The position numbers and the translations under genes were made by a program. From Verrucomicrobiales bacterium (GTDB lineage Bacteria; Verrucomicrobiota; Verrucomicrobiia; Verrucomicrobiales; DEV007), in contig JARGOZ010000017.1 of NCBI GenBank assembly GCA_029213025.1, forward strand, positions 1-64,000: 64,000 bases of DNA. The letters run 5' to 3'. The stretch's first letter is position 1; each line of letters starts with the position of its first letter. Below the pieces are notes generated by a model. That model was not told the origin of the DNA and ran no database searches. It saw only the letters and a list, made by a program, of their open reading frames with translations. Shown here one piece after another: positions 1 through 9,280 of the stretch.

Positions 1-700
1 TGATGTGTTGGATCAGGTCGAGCGGAATATTGCGGATTACGGAGTGGTTCCGATCGAAAATTCCACCGAGGGCGCGGTGACTCACACCCTTGATTTGTTC
101 GCTGATTCCCCGTTGAAAATTTACGGTCAGGTCAAGCTTTCCATCGAAAACAATTTGATGGCGAAGTGTAAGCGCGAGGATATCAAAAAGATCTATACTC
201 ATCCGCAGGTCATTGCGCAATGTCGAGGCTGGCTGCATAAGCATTTCCGGGATATCGCTGTGGTGGAAAGCTCCAGCACAGCTGCGGCGGCAAAGATCGC
301 TGCGACAGAAAAGAACTCTGCCGTTCTCGGCGGGAAACTGCTGGCGGAGATGTACGAACTTGATCTTCTCGAGCCTTCCGTTCAGGACATCGCCGGGAAC
401 ACAACTCGTTTCCTCGTGATCAGTCACCGGACCTGTCCTCCGACCGGTGATGACCGGACTTCGATCATGTTCTCTGTAAACGACGAGCCGGGCTCTCTTC
501 ACCGGGCTCTGGAGCCTTTTGAGAAATTTGCGATCAACATGTCGAAGATCGAAAGCCGCCCGTCCAAGCGCCGGGCCTGGGAATACTTCTTTTTCGTCGA
601 TGTCGCCGGGCATTGCGAAGACAAAGAGATCAAAGATGCCCTCAAACAGCTGACGACAAATTGCAGCTTTATCAAAGTGCTGGGTAGCTATCCGGCGTAG
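1..700 (+). CDS. pheA: Prephenate dehydratase, C-terminal part (5' end outside window)
   Basis: Converts prephenate to phenylpyruvate in phenylalanine biosynthesis. The reading frame is open from base 2, and the encoded protein starts in the middle of the dehydratase domain, so the start and any chorismate mutase domain lie outside the window. Visible family motifs are VVPIENSTEGAV near the start and the catalytic TRF motif in GNTTRFLVI. A C-terminal ACT domain carries the phenylalanine-binding ESRP motif (KIESRPSKRRAWEY), which implies feedback inhibition. A GTG at base 5 can be read as a start but would remove the first part of the catalytic domain, so I treat the gene as truncated by the edge. 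Confidence 0.93.
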   Translation, partial: DVLDQVERNIADYGVVPIENSTEGAVTHTLDLFADSPLKIYGQVKLSIENNLMAKCKREDIKKIYTHPQVIAQCRGWLHKHFRDIAVVESSSTAAAAKIAATEKNSAVLGGKLLAEMYELDLLEPSVQDIAGNTTRFLVISHRTCPPTGDDRTSIMFSVNDEPGSLHRALEPFEKFAINMSKIESRPSKRRAWEYFFFVDVAGHCEDKEIKDALKQLTTNCSFIKVLGSYPA

Positions 701-933
701 GGAGGAAGGCAATACACATTACGACTGATCCCTGTTTGACATGATCATGGGACTTGGATGCCATGAGAAATTTCTTTCGAAGTTTCATAGAAAAGGTGGG
801 TTTCACAAGGGGGGAGACTCGTTATCGCCTACTTTTAAGAAGTTTACGTAGCCGGTATGAGAACAAAAATCCAGCCGATATGAATATCTCTCTCAAATTT
901 GCGTCTACAAAATAGAATTAGCCCACTACGCAA

Positions 934-1959
934 ATGGATTTTTTAACCCCTCTCTTTCCCAAAAATAAACCCAAGGTATTTTTCTCTCATCACAGTTCGA
1001 ATAAGCCTGCCGTCCGGGAGCTGATTCAACTGTCAAAATCGAAGATTGAGCCGTATATCGACGAGCAATTTTTGAAGACAGGCATGGATCTGGAAGGGCA
1101 TATTCACGATGTGATTCGGCATTGTGACCACATTGTCGCTCTTCTGGATGCTCAAGCGTTAGAGAGCGAATGGGTACGAAATGAATTAAGATATGCTTCT
1201 ACCTTTGAGGGGAAAAGTGATTCTCCGTTTTTGATTCCTGTCTTGCTTCCCGGTCTTTCAGAAGAAGACCTGCCCGAAGATTGCGATGGAATTAAAGCCT
1301 ACAAGTTAAACGATCTAAATCACGAAAGCATTGTCTCACTGGCAGATCACATCTCAGATATTGTAAAGATTAGCAATAAGCCGAGTGTAAAAGTATCACT
1401 CTTCCCGGCGCTTTCCCTGTGTGCGGCCGTGCTTCTCTTTATCTTGTCATTCCTTGTTGTTTCTCAAAAATCGAATCGTGAGGAATTAATTTTTGAGTCG
1501 TGGAAATATTCTCCCGTCGAAGCAGAGGCTAAATGTACAATAGCAAATTCTGAACTGCTGAAGCTGGATACCAAATATTATCTCGTCGCTTTGAGAAACA
1601 CTACATTGTCATCACAGGATGAAGCTGAACATGTAATCTTTTCAGGCGTCTTCAAGCGCCCTGAGAGTTCAGACGGCGAGCGGGAGATCAATATGGATTG
1701 TTCAAGTATTTGCGAAGATTGGAGTATCGGCGACACGTTGCGTTGGACGATCGTGCAGATCAGCGAGCCTCCCTCAATTGTACAAGGCATTACGACTACT
1801 TCCGATTTACTCGGCGTGAATCAAAATTTCGCTGGCCGTTGTTTCCAGCAAATTTCAGTTTGGTCAGTCGATGATAAATCACTGGCCTGGTTGGCTAAGC
1901 AGGCAGAAAATGCCAGAATGAAGCTTCAAACATCAGCATCGCTTCACGGTGTGAAATAA
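934..1959 (+). CDS. TIR-domain protein with transmembrane anchor
   Basis: 341 residues. A TIR domain occupies roughly residues 14-145: it opens with KVFFSHHSSNK and contains SEWVRNEL, where W80 and E84 fit the WxxxE pattern holding the catalytic glutamate of NAD-consuming TIR proteins. One hydrophobic segment follows at about 156-177. The remaining ~160 residues match nothing I recognise and would lie on the far side of the membrane. Bacterial TIR domains often hydrolyse NAD+ or make signalling nucleotides in phage defence, but no defence partner is adjacent, so that role is inference. The region looks AT-richer than pheA and aroA. An unexplained 233-bp gap precedes it. Confidence 0.8.
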   Translation: MDFLTPLFPKNKPKVFFSHHSSNKPAVRELIQLSKSKIEPYIDEQFLKTGMDLEGHIHDVIRHCDHIVALLDAQALESEWVRNELRYASTFEGKSDSPFLIPVLLPGLSEEDLPEDCDGIKAYKLNDLNHESIVSLADHISDIVKISNKPSVKVSLFPALSLCAAVLLFILSFLVVSQKSNREELIFESWKYSPVEAEAKCTIANSELLKLDTKYYLVALRNTTLSSQDEAEHVIFSGVFKRPESSDGEREINMDCSSICEDWSIGDTLRWTIVQISEPPSIVQGITTTSDLLGVNQNFAGRCFQQISVWSVDDKSLAWLAKQAENARMKLQTSASLHGVK

Positions 1960-1996
1960 GAGAGGGAAAATTAATCAGCAAAGGGACGTAAGCCTT

Positions 1997-2185
1997 TTAT
2001 CCGTTTCCGCTTCCGCCGCTTTGTCCCCCACCATTTCCGTTGCCACTGCCGCCTCCCGGATCTGCTTTCAGCATCGTGACTGAGTCCTTCACCTGATGCC
2101 CTTGAGCTATGTCCGGTTTATAGGCTATCGCAAAAAAACTACAGCAGAGAGCGACTACCAATACCAATTTCGAGAAGGTATCCAT
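1997..2185 (-). CDS. Small exported Gly-rich peptide
   Basis: 62 residues. The N-terminus reads as a signal peptide or membrane anchor (KLVLVVALCCSFFAIAY), and the last ~20 residues are almost entirely Gly, Asn and Ser. It is convergent with the TIR gene and ends 37 bp from it. Function unknown. The reading frame could be spurious given its length, but a hydrophobic N-terminus after a charged start together with a low-complexity exported tail is a common pattern for real small secreted proteins. A longer protein at 28977-30041 also carries Gly/Asn-rich stretches. Confidence 0.45.
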   Translation of the reverse strand: MDTFSKLVLVVALCCSFFAIAYKPDIAQGHQVKDSVTMLKADPGGGSGNGNGGGQSGGSGNG

Positions 2186-2279
2186 ATCGAACCTAAAGGT
2201 AAAAAACGATTCAATTCAAGTGAAACTGCAGCAAAAGCAGTGTTCAACTAGATTGGGCTTAGGGGAATAGCAAGTTTTC

Positions 2280-4529
2280 CTAAACCGCCACAGCACTGAC
2301 CGACAGGCTGTGGACAAAGCTGCCGAGGCGGTCGCTGACGGATTCAAAGGAAATCAGTTCGCTGGCGAGATTTTGGGCCTGCTGAATTGTTTCGTCGTAG
2401 GCTCCGCGATCAGAATGCAGTCTGGTGGCATTCTTCAGGGCCGATTCGATTTCGTCGGCTTTGATGCAGGAATCCGGGAAAAGAAGCTGGTCGTTGACCC
2501 GGTTGAAGTCCGCTCCGACGAAGACTGTTCGCGACAACATGGCGTCGCCGAGGATGTCGCCTCCGTCGAGATTTTTGCCGAATCCGGTGACGAAAGAATG
2601 TTCTCTCATGAAAGCCAGGCATTCGCTGTATTTCAATGGCGTCGCGATTTCCGTGATCCGGTCCGCCGGGATTGTCAGGTTTTCGAGCACGCCGGGTTCC
2701 GGGAAATACAGGGTCACTGTGGTCCCGGTTTCAGCGACGAGACGGTTGAGAAGTTCGAGACGGCTGCGATGAAGCTTCGATTCAGGATCAAATCCACTCA
2801 CTGAGACAAATATCCCGCGCGGGCGTATAGGTGTCACTGACTCGGGATTCCACTCCGGAATTTCCACCGGGCAGGGCAGGGGAACGCTGAGATGGGGACG
2901 ACCGATTTTTAATTCATCGATGATCTCAGCCGTTCGCGAATCGACGGAAACTATACCGGAAGAAGCTCCGAGAAGCAGGTTGATCTGCCTTGAGTCCGGT
3001 GCGTTTTCCGCAAAAAGGGCTTCCAGTTGTCCTTCGCGCCAGCAAACCAATACGTCGCGGTTGGGCATATCGCGGGTAATGGCGGCGACGAGATTTTTGT
3101 CCTTTTCCATATCGCCGTGGAGCAGAACGAGTACCGGATCATCCCCTGAAGGAACGGTATCAGCATCGCGATGCATACTGCCGCGGGTGCAGGCGGCGAG
3201 CCCGTAATAACCGATCGGATTGACCCGGTCCTGATCGGGTATGCCGGCTCCGTGCTGGAAATATTGCACCAGGGAGCGCATCGCCGGGTTGATAACCCGC
3301 AGAGGCGGGCAGGTGATTTCCGCCTTTTCCTCTTCGCCGTTTTTCAGCGCTTCGAATTTGTCTTTGAGACGATGCAGAACCGCTGTCTTTCCGCTGATCA
3401 GATGGGAAAGGGAGATGCTTTCATCGTGAAGTGATTCCTGGGTTTCTTTGGACCGGGACACTTCGGCGATCTCTTTCTGGAGAGTCAGTTCCATTTTCTC
3501 CAACATCTCGCGGGATGCGTTGATGTGAGAATTGTTTTCGTTGATGATCCGCGACAGTTCTTCGGCAACCCGGTGTTTGGTCTCCAGAGTATGATCCAAC
3601 TCCCTGAGCGTTTCTTCCCGCGCGGCGATGTTTTGTTCGAGAATTTTTTGATCTTCGTTCCGCGCCACGATTCGGGTACCCAATTCCTCATAGGAGTTTT
3701 TCAAGTTCTGCAGGCCCAGTTCGAATTCATTCATTCGCGTCCGAATCGCCTTCGCTTCTTCGATGACTGCGCGGGCTTCGATGTGGCTCTGCCGGCAGTC
3801 GTTGAGAGCATTTTGCTCCTCCTCGATTTCTTTGCGCAGGACTTCCAGTTCTGCATTTAACTCCTCTTTCAGCCGGCTGGAATTTTCGTTTGCGGTATGC
3901 ACCCGCCGGTATTGGTGCTGAAGCTCGGCGCGGTCTTTTTGTAATTCTTCCAACTCCTTTTCCCCGGATTCCAGGGAGGCCAGCAGGTCGGTCTGTCTCT
4001 GTTGGGTATTTTGCAGTTCGGTTTGAACTGCCTGCAGCCTGTTTTTTTCCGATTCGTGGTGATGTTCCAGTTCAGCGATGGCTCTTTCGAGTTGCTTGAG
4101 CTCGCTTTTGCTCTCCGGAATCGCATTCAGGTCATTGGTGCGGATTTCGATCGCTTCCTCCAGCTTCGCCAGTTTTTCCGATTTGGAACTGAGGTCTTTT
4201 TCGACTGTTTCGCGCAGCAGTTTGTCCTCGGCACTTTCGCTTTGGTCAACAAATGCGGCGTTTACCGCTCCGAATTTGATTTGATCCCCGTCTTTCAAAG
4301 GGGTTTCATCGATCAGCTTACCGTTCACCGCCGTTCCGTTATCGGAATCGAGGTCGTTCAACTGGTACATGCCCTCCTCGATCCGAACCAACTCAGCGTG
4401 GTATTCCGAGACGCGGGCGTCCATGAGAGCAACGTCGTTATCGGCGTTTCTCCCGACAGTCGTTTTGCGGGTCAACAAATTATAAATTTGAGGATAACCG
4501 TTTTCGACATTGAAAATCAATTGAGGCAT
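2280..4529 (-). CDS. FHA domain / coiled-coil / glycosyltransferase-like protein (copy 1)
   Basis: 749 residues in three parts. An N-terminal FHA phosphothreonine-binding domain (about 1-95) shows TTVGRNADNDV, VSEYHAEL and DSDNGTAVNG. A long acidic coiled coil follows (about 100-400; heptads rich in Glu, Lys, Leu). The C-terminal ~330 residues have no firm assignment. Their sequence order (SFVTGFGKNLDGGDILGDAM, then a conserved FPD) resembles the nucleotide-sugar end of GT-B glycosyltransferases. No signal peptide or membrane segment is seen, so it is probably cytoplasmic. A full-length paralogue with the same architecture lies at 50394-52622. FHA suggests response to Ser/Thr phosphorylation, but no Ser/Thr kinase gene is in the window. 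Confidence 0.88.
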   Translation of the reverse strand: MPQLIFNVENGYPQIYNLLTRKTTVGRNADNDVALMDARVSEYHAELVRIEEGMYQLNDLDSDNGTAVNGKLIDETPLKDGDQIKFGAVNAAFVDQSESAEDKLLRETVEKDLSSKSEKLAKLEEAIEIRTNDLNAIPESKSELKQLERAIAELEHHHESEKNRLQAVQTELQNTQQRQTDLLASLESGEKELEELQKDRAELQHQYRRVHTANENSSRLKEELNAELEVLRKEIEEEQNALNDCRQSHIEARAVIEEAKAIRTRMNEFELGLQNLKNSYEELGTRIVARNEDQKILEQNIAAREETLRELDHTLETKHRVAEELSRIINENNSHINASREMLEKMELTLQKEIAEVSRSKETQESLHDESISLSHLISGKTAVLHRLKDKFEALKNGEEEKAEITCPPLRVINPAMRSLVQYFQHGAGIPDQDRVNPIGYYGLAACTRGSMHRDADTVPSGDDPVLVLLHGDMEKDKNLVAAITRDMPNRDVLVCWREGQLEALFAENAPDSRQINLLLGASSGIVSVDSRTAEIIDELKIGRPHLSVPLPCPVEIPEWNPESVTPIRPRGIFVSVSGFDPESKLHRSRLELLNRLVAETGTTVTLYFPEPGVLENLTIPADRITEIATPLKYSECLAFMREHSFVTGFGKNLDGGDILGDAMLSRTVFVGADFNRVNDQLLFPDSCIKADEIESALKNATRLHSDRGAYDETIQQAQNLASELISFESVSDRLGSFVHSLSVSAVAV

Positions 4530-4631
4530 ACAAAGGGCGGTACGTCTGAGTCAGATAGAACGTTAATTGGAGCCGAAACGATAGAGCCAATTGGGAGCAA
4601 TCTCAAATGCGGAAGGTTCAGTTTGCGGGAC

Positions 4632-4697
4632 TGTACCCTGTCAGGTCTCCGACTGTACCCTGTTGAATCCGAAACTGTACCCTGTTAGGTCCCTGCA
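4632..4697 (-). repeat. 22-bp repeat cluster, three units
   Basis: On the + strand TGTACCCTGT recurs at 4632, 4654 and 4676, an exact 22-bp period. Read on the minus strand this is the core AACAGGGTACA (the 4632 unit reads GACAGGG) with an 11-bp semi-conserved spacer. The cluster lies between the 3' end of aroA and the 5' end of the FHA gene, both on the minus strand. It belongs to the family also seen near 16.0, 23.2, 33.9, 38.8, 49.1 and 61.3 kb. Confidence 0.9.
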
Positions 4698-4720
4698 TTT
4701 TGTCATCAGGATGTTCTTTT

Positions 4721-5986
4721 TTACCGGACCAAACTGACTCCGAGGGAAGCGAGGTCATTCCAGTATTCGGGATAGGTTTTGGCGACGCAACCGGGATCGA
4801 GGATGGTGATGCCCTCCATCAGCAAACCGGCGAGGGAAAACGCCATGGCGATCCGGTGGTCATGGTAGGTTTCGATCTGTGCATCAGTTTTTCCGCCGAT
4901 GAGTCCGGGATCGGAATGCACGAGCAACTCGGCTTGCTCCTCTCCGGCCAGTCTGGGTTTGATGCGGTTGAGTTCGTTGCAGCAGGCGCTGATCCGGTCA
5001 CATTCTTTGACCCGCAGATTCTCGATGCCGACAAAGCGAACCGGAGTTTGGTTAAAGGCAGCCATCACCGCGAGGGTCGGGATGGCATCCTGTATCTGGC
5101 TGCCTTCGATCTCGCCGGGCATATGCGGCCAGGCTTGGATGATGTCCCAGGCCTGGGCATCCGGTTGCATCATTGACTGCGGAGCAACTCCCAGATCGAT
5201 TTTTCCATTGGTGAGTTTTTCCGCCGCCCACAGATAGGTCGCGGCGGAGGCATCGGGCTCGATGTGATAAGTCGGCACGGGTTGATACCCGGTAGGCTGA
5301 ACTACCCACAGACCTTCGTTGATCTGAGCCACCTCCGCTCCGAAGGCGCGCATCACACTGAGCGTGATTTCGATATATCCTTTGGCCCCGATATCTGTGC
5401 CGGTCAGCTGGAGCTGGAAAGCTTCGGAGTGCAGCGGCCCCGCCATGAGCAGGGCGGAAATATACTGGCTGGAGAGGCCGGCATCGATTTCCACTTTCGA
5501 AGCGCCGAAGCCTCCGGGGCTGGTGATTTCCACCGGCGGGCAACCCGTATCAGTCCGGGCGGAGATGCCGAGGCGGGAAAGGGCATCCACCAGCGGCGCG
5601 ATGGGGCGTTTTTGCATATGTTCATCGCCATCGACGATAAACGTACCCTTTTGCGTTGCCAAAGCAGCAGTGAGAAAGCGGGTTGCAGTCCCGGCATTAC
5701 CAAGGAACAAGGGGCCCACCGGTTCAGTAAGAAAGCCTTCGCTCACGACCCGGAATTCGCTCGGGGAAGGGGACTCAACCGTGACACCCATAGCGAGAAG
5801 AGCTTCGCTCATGTGGCGCGTGTCATCGCTGGCGAGAGCGCGGAGGAGCCGGGATTCGCCTTTCGCCAGAGCGGCGAGTAGCAACGCCCGGTTGGTGATC
5901 GATTTGGATCCCGGTAGACACAGGCTGCCGACAATCGGAGCCTTGCAGGGATTCAGAGAAAGTGATGGTGCCGTAAGATAATTCAT
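4721..5986 (-). CDS. aroA: 3-phosphoshikimate 1-carboxyvinyltransferase (EPSP synthase)
   Basis: 421 residues, the usual length. Transfers enolpyruvyl from PEP to shikimate-3-phosphate in the shikimate pathway. Signature segments are clear: LPGSKSITNRALLLAAL, LFLGNAGTATRFLTA, DGDEHMQKRP and YHDHRIAMAFSLAGL. The longer frame could start at 6058, but I chose the ATG at 5986. It begins MNYLTAPSLSLNP, places the PGSKS motif at the usual position, and has an AGGAAAG ribosome-binding site just upstream. The gene diverges from the coiled-coil protein at 6124. It is followed on its own strand by the 22-bp repeat cluster and the FHA gene. Confidence 0.97.
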   Translation of the reverse strand: MNYLTAPSLSLNPCKAPIVGSLCLPGSKSITNRALLLAALAKGESRLLRALASDDTRHMSEALLAMGVTVESPSPSEFRVVSEGFLTEPVGPLFLGNAGTATRFLTAALATQKGTFIVDGDEHMQKRPIAPLVDALSRLGISARTDTGCPPVEITSPGGFGASKVEIDAGLSSQYISALLMAGPLHSEAFQLQLTGTDIGAKGYIEITLSVMRAFGAEVAQINEGLWVVQPTGYQPVPTYHIEPDASAATYLWAAEKLTNGKIDLGVAPQSMMQPDAQAWDIIQAWPHMPGEIEGSQIQDAIPTLAVMAAFNQTPVRFVGIENLRVKECDRISACCNELNRIKPRLAGEEQAELLVHSDPGLIGGKTDAQIETYHDHRIAMAFSLAGLLMEGITILDPGCVAKTYPEYWNDLASLGVSLVR

Positions 5987-6123
5987 GGGCGGCTTTCCTA
6001 TCTCATAAGATGGAAATTGAAGCAACCGCCCGTCTGGCGGGAAAACGGTCCGAAACACAAATTCAGGCAGATGTTCAGCAATCCGTGCGAAGCTTTCATT
6101 GGCCGGGGCAGTATCGAATAGCG

Positions 6124-6690
6124 ATGAAAATGATTAAAAAACTTCAGCAGAGAATTGACGAGTGCATTGTCCAGACCGAACTCGGAAAGCGCGAAGCCGT
6201 CGACTATGTCGAAGAATCGAAAGAGAAGCTTCACGATTTCGTTGAGAAACTGGTCCACTCCGGTAACGAATCCCTCAAGCCGGTAAAAGCGAAGATGGAA
6301 GAGCTTCAGGTTCAGTTGAAACTGGGCCGGATGGAAACGAAGGATACTTACAACGAGCAGCGTGAGAAAATTGAGCAATTGGTCGGCAACATCGGCCCGG
6401 CGATGAAAGAGAGTAAGCATCAGGCGGCGGATGAGTTTCACGATCTATCCAATACTCTGAGTGACCGGATGCATCTGTTGGCTCTCAATGCCGAACTCGC
6501 CGGTGAGCAGGCCAAAGATGAAGCTGAGATCCTGAAAACGGAAACCAAAGAAAAGCTCTCCCGGATGAAAAAGAAACTGCAGGAGAGTTCCGAGCAGGCC
6601 GGGGAAAAAACGCACGAAGCAGCGGATGAAACGAAAGCCGCCTTTACCGATATTCGCTCGAATTTGAAAACGCTTTTCAGGAAAAGCTGA
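6124..6690 (+). CDS. Soluble coiled-coil protein
   Basis: 188 residues, almost wholly charged helix (Glu, Lys, Gln, Ala repeats) with no signal peptide or membrane segment. The pattern, such as TKEKLSRMKKKLQESS, resembles LEA-like or apolipoprotein-like helical proteins, but no family is certain. The frame extends up to 6010; I prefer ATG 6124 (MKMIKKLQQRIDEC) because the first 38 residues of the longer version differ in composition and would crowd the divergent aroA start. A strong hairpin (6703-6732) follows the stop. Role unknown. Confidence 0.7.
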   Translation: MKMIKKLQQRIDECIVQTELGKREAVDYVEESKEKLHDFVEKLVHSGNESLKPVKAKMEELQVQLKLGRMETKDTYNEQREKIEQLVGNIGPAMKESKHQAADEFHDLSNTLSDRMHLLALNAELAGEQAKDEAEILKTETKEKLSRMKKKLQESSEQAGEKTHEAADETKAAFTDIRSNLKTLFRKS

Positions 6691-6702
6691 AGCAAAGACA
6701 GA

Positions 6703-6732
6703 CGCCGTTTTCTCCTTAAGGTGAAAACGGCG
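6703..6732 (+). terminator. Hairpin terminator candidate
   Basis: CGCCGTTTTC (6703-6712) pairs perfectly with GAAAACGGCG (6723-6732). The loop contains CCTTAAGG, which extends the stem with one mismatch. It lies 12 bp after the stop at 6690. There is no T-run after it, so it is either a factor-assisted terminator or an mRNA 3'-end stabiliser. Confidence 0.6.
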
Positions 6733-6788
6733 CAGGGAATTGAGGATATTTGGGCTGGCCTGAAAAGTTCTGACTATGAAGAAGTAAT

Positions 6789-6837
6789 TTGCACCTCGTC
6801 ATTCTGTATACTATAATTACCATAATTATACAGAATG
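6789..6837 (+). promoter_or_regulatory. Sigma-70-like promoter overlapped by an inverted repeat
   Basis: TTGCAC (6789-6794) and TATAAT (6812-6817) are separated by exactly 17 bp, a near-consensus housekeeping promoter. An inverted repeat with perfect 11-bp arms, CATTCTGTATA (6800-6810) and TATACAGAATG (6827-6837), spans the -10 element and ends on the start codon at 6835. The predicted transcript would have a leader of only about ten bases with no Shine-Dalgarno site. The palindrome is positioned as a repressor operator; it could also fold over the start codon. The positions are seen directly; the function is inferred. Confidence 0.65.
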
Positions 6838-9240
6838 AGCCCGTTTTTTGTTGAGCAATCCAAAGTGATTGTAAAAGATTCAGGATATGAGGTTGTCGAG
6901 TCGGCGATACCTCCAAATTTCGCCCACTTTGTCGTGCAAAAAAACGGGATTCAGGGAAGCGTTGTATGCGTCGACGATTCGAGGTGCATTACTGCTGCAA
7001 ATCTGGTTTTGGCTCAGAACCGAGCCAGGCAATCCGGAGCAGAGGTGAAAGTGATAGTTGCGAAAGTGGGAGACTTTTCCCCTGAAGTTTTACAGACCGC
7101 TGATGAGCTGGATATTCGACTAGTCAGGGCATCAGCAGTCAGAAGGGCTGAGAAGACATCTCCGGCCGACTCGCCACTGACTGAATGCAAAGTGGAAATT
7201 CCCCCTTTACGGAAAGCGTCGTCAAATTCTTCCGGTTGGAAGAAGAGGTTGGAAAAAATACCCGTGATGCCTGGGGTAGTGGTTGTCGGTTTGGTAATAG
7301 CGATTGCGATTTTCTCAGCTGTTATTTTTCGTTTGCCCCGAAGCATGGATGCCGGGAATTCAGGGGACGCGCTCTCCTTGAATAGGGCTTCAGAAGAGAA
7401 TCGTAACCTCGAACCCGGGAATTCGGCTTTGGATCAAGTTGAACAGGTAACTGTCGCCGTTAACCCACTTCAATCGACGAAAAAAAAATCGGTTCAGTCG
7501 GATTCCGGTAAACTCGATTTTTCCGATCTGAAGCCTTCCCAATTTGCTTCTAAACTATCAGAGATTTTTGATGAATCAGACGAAATGGGATTCAATTTTG
7601 TTGAAGAATTTGGAAACGATGTGAACAACATAGTTTCTGCGATATGTGAAGGTTCGTATATAAAAGATCCCACAAACCCGCACTACCTGAAAAAGGTGGG
7701 CGGAAACTTCGAGTTTAATTCCTCTTTGCAATATAATACGGCGCAATTTCTGTTACTGAAGGATAATAAACTGGTCTATATACCGGATCGTGATGAGTGC
7801 ATGCGATTGAGAGTAGAGAGGGGGGCTCACAAAAGAATAGAATTACCTGTACCTGCCGAATTACCGGGTTTGTTGAAGGACAGGGAAGGGTCTGGGAAAC
7901 GGCCTGCAACCGGTTTTTCAAGTTATCCATTGCCGATTACTGAGGCGACGCCGAATCATGCCAATTCGCGGATAGAAAAACTGAAGAAATACTACGAAAA
8001 GAATTTGCGGGTTGAAAGTCTATATATCGAGGACAAAGAGCTCGCTAAAACTCTCATCCGAATTCTGGTAAATGAGATTCCAAAATATGAATTGAGTAAA
8101 ATTGTTCCGCGATTAAACAAAATTGCGCTGACCAGAACTGATGAAGTGCCGGCGTTCGTTCTGGGGATGCTTCCCTGGATCGACAAAGATATTGCAATCG
8201 ATGCGGCCGAAGAATTGGAGCAGCACCTGGAAAGGTATTCAGATCCGCTTCTACATTTCCACCTGCAAAGTTGGAGGGCGAAAATAAAACCTTACGGCAG
8301 TTTTAAGCAGTTTAAGGATGCTGCTGTCGAACTGGTAAACCGGACCCGAGGTTTCAAAGCCTATGACGATGACGAGATAATGTGGTTGTTTTACAACGAT
8401 TTTCATCCTTCAGAGAAAGGACGGGTTTATTCGAATGTTTTCACTGACGCGCTAATATCATACAAGGAATTGAGGCCCTGGTTATTAAATTTCGCGGTAG
8501 GCGAACACCTGTCTGTCTGCTCCAGATGCCATATGCCATGGTGGGAAGATCATACGATCCAGGATTGGATCCGTCCGTTGCTGTATGCGCAGCGGGCTAA
8601 AGTGGTGTTAGAGAAAGCATGGGAATTAAAACCCGATTTGCCTGCTATCGCCGCTGCTATGATATCAGTTTCGTCGTGTTGTAGTGAAACCCCGATAAAA
8701 GACATGCGCTATTGGTTTGACCAATGTGTCGCGTTACGGTCGGACTACAGCAGGGCCTACAAATATTATATCGAAGGGATAGATCCAAAGATGCATGGAA
8801 GTATTGACGAACTTTGGGATTTTGCCCACCTGTGTGTCGGGGCGGGTCTATTTAAAACATCTATTCCAGACCAAATTTTTGAAATACAAAAAGGACTGGT
8901 TTCTGCAAAAAGAACCGATTTCCCTACTTTCTGGCGGAATATGACAGACTCGGAGATGGAATTGTTTGATGCATACTACGCCGGGAAGGCTTTCAAAGGT
9001 GTTGAGAGTTTCCGGAATGTAATTTGCTCCCATGCAACAGTCTTCTTTTATCGGTGTGGAAATGATGATTTGATGTTGAAGTGGTTCAAGCTCACCGGAG
9101 GGAATTTAGACGATGATGTTCTTTTGGAGACGGGAGAAAGTGGCTTCGGGATTATGATGAAAATTCAGGAGGTCATTTCGAATAAGAACATTGAGCAACC
9201 TGGTGAAATTTCGACCGGGCTCGAAGGGTTTACTGCTTAG
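6835..9240 (+). CDS. Membrane protein: REase-like N-domain plus DUF4034-like helical C-domain
   Basis: 801 residues. Residues ~1-105 look like a small alpha/beta domain of the Mrr/restriction-endonuclease-like fold (SGYEVVESA, then a VVCVDDS strand, then KVIVAKV), but I see no clear D/E-x-K catalytic pair. A single transmembrane segment follows at ~145-165 (MPGVVVVGLVIAIAIFSAV). The large C-terminal part is helical with a CSRCHMPWW cysteine motif and a PKMHGSIDELWDFA stretch reminiscent of DUF4034 proteins; that assignment is tentative. The next gene has the same N-domain/TM plan. Together they form an AT-rich cassette under the promoter at 6789. Biological role unknown. Confidence 0.75.
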   Translation: MSPFFVEQSKVIVKDSGYEVVESAIPPNFAHFVVQKNGIQGSVVCVDDSRCITAANLVLAQNRARQSGAEVKVIVAKVGDFSPEVLQTADELDIRLVRASAVRRAEKTSPADSPLTECKVEIPPLRKASSNSSGWKKRLEKIPVMPGVVVVGLVIAIAIFSAVIFRLPRSMDAGNSGDALSLNRASEENRNLEPGNSALDQVEQVTVAVNPLQSTKKKSVQSDSGKLDFSDLKPSQFASKLSEIFDESDEMGFNFVEEFGNDVNNIVSAICEGSYIKDPTNPHYLKKVGGNFEFNSSLQYNTAQFLLLKDNKLVYIPDRDECMRLRVERGAHKRIELPVPAELPGLLKDREGSGKRPATGFSSYPLPITEATPNHANSRIEKLKKYYEKNLRVESLYIEDKELAKTLIRILVNEIPKYELSKIVPRLNKIALTRTDEVPAFVLGMLPWIDKDIAIDAAEELEQHLERYSDPLLHFHLQSWRAKIKPYGSFKQFKDAAVELVNRTRGFKAYDDDEIMWLFYNDFHPSEKGRVYSNVFTDALISYKELRPWLLNFAVGEHLSVCSRCHMPWWEDHTIQDWIRPLLYAQRAKVVLEKAWELKPDLPAIAAAMISVSSCCSETPIKDMRYWFDQCVALRSDYSRAYKYYIEGIDPKMHGSIDELWDFAHLCVGAGLFKTSIPDQIFEIQKGLVSAKRTDFPTFWRNMTDSEMELFDAYYAGKAFKGVESFRNVICSHATVFFYRCGNDDLMLKWFKLTGGNLDDDVLLETGESGFGIMMKIQEVISNKNIEQPGEISTGLEGFTA

Positions 9241-9280
9241 TCAAGTCTTGTCTTTCTTATATTTTTTCGGTTACATATTG

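Noticed and set aside
4002-4688. Long plus-strand frame antisense to the first FHA gene
   Set aside because: It is a mirror of a Glu/Lys-rich coiled coil, which gives Phe/Leu-rich antisense frames; no signals or domains.
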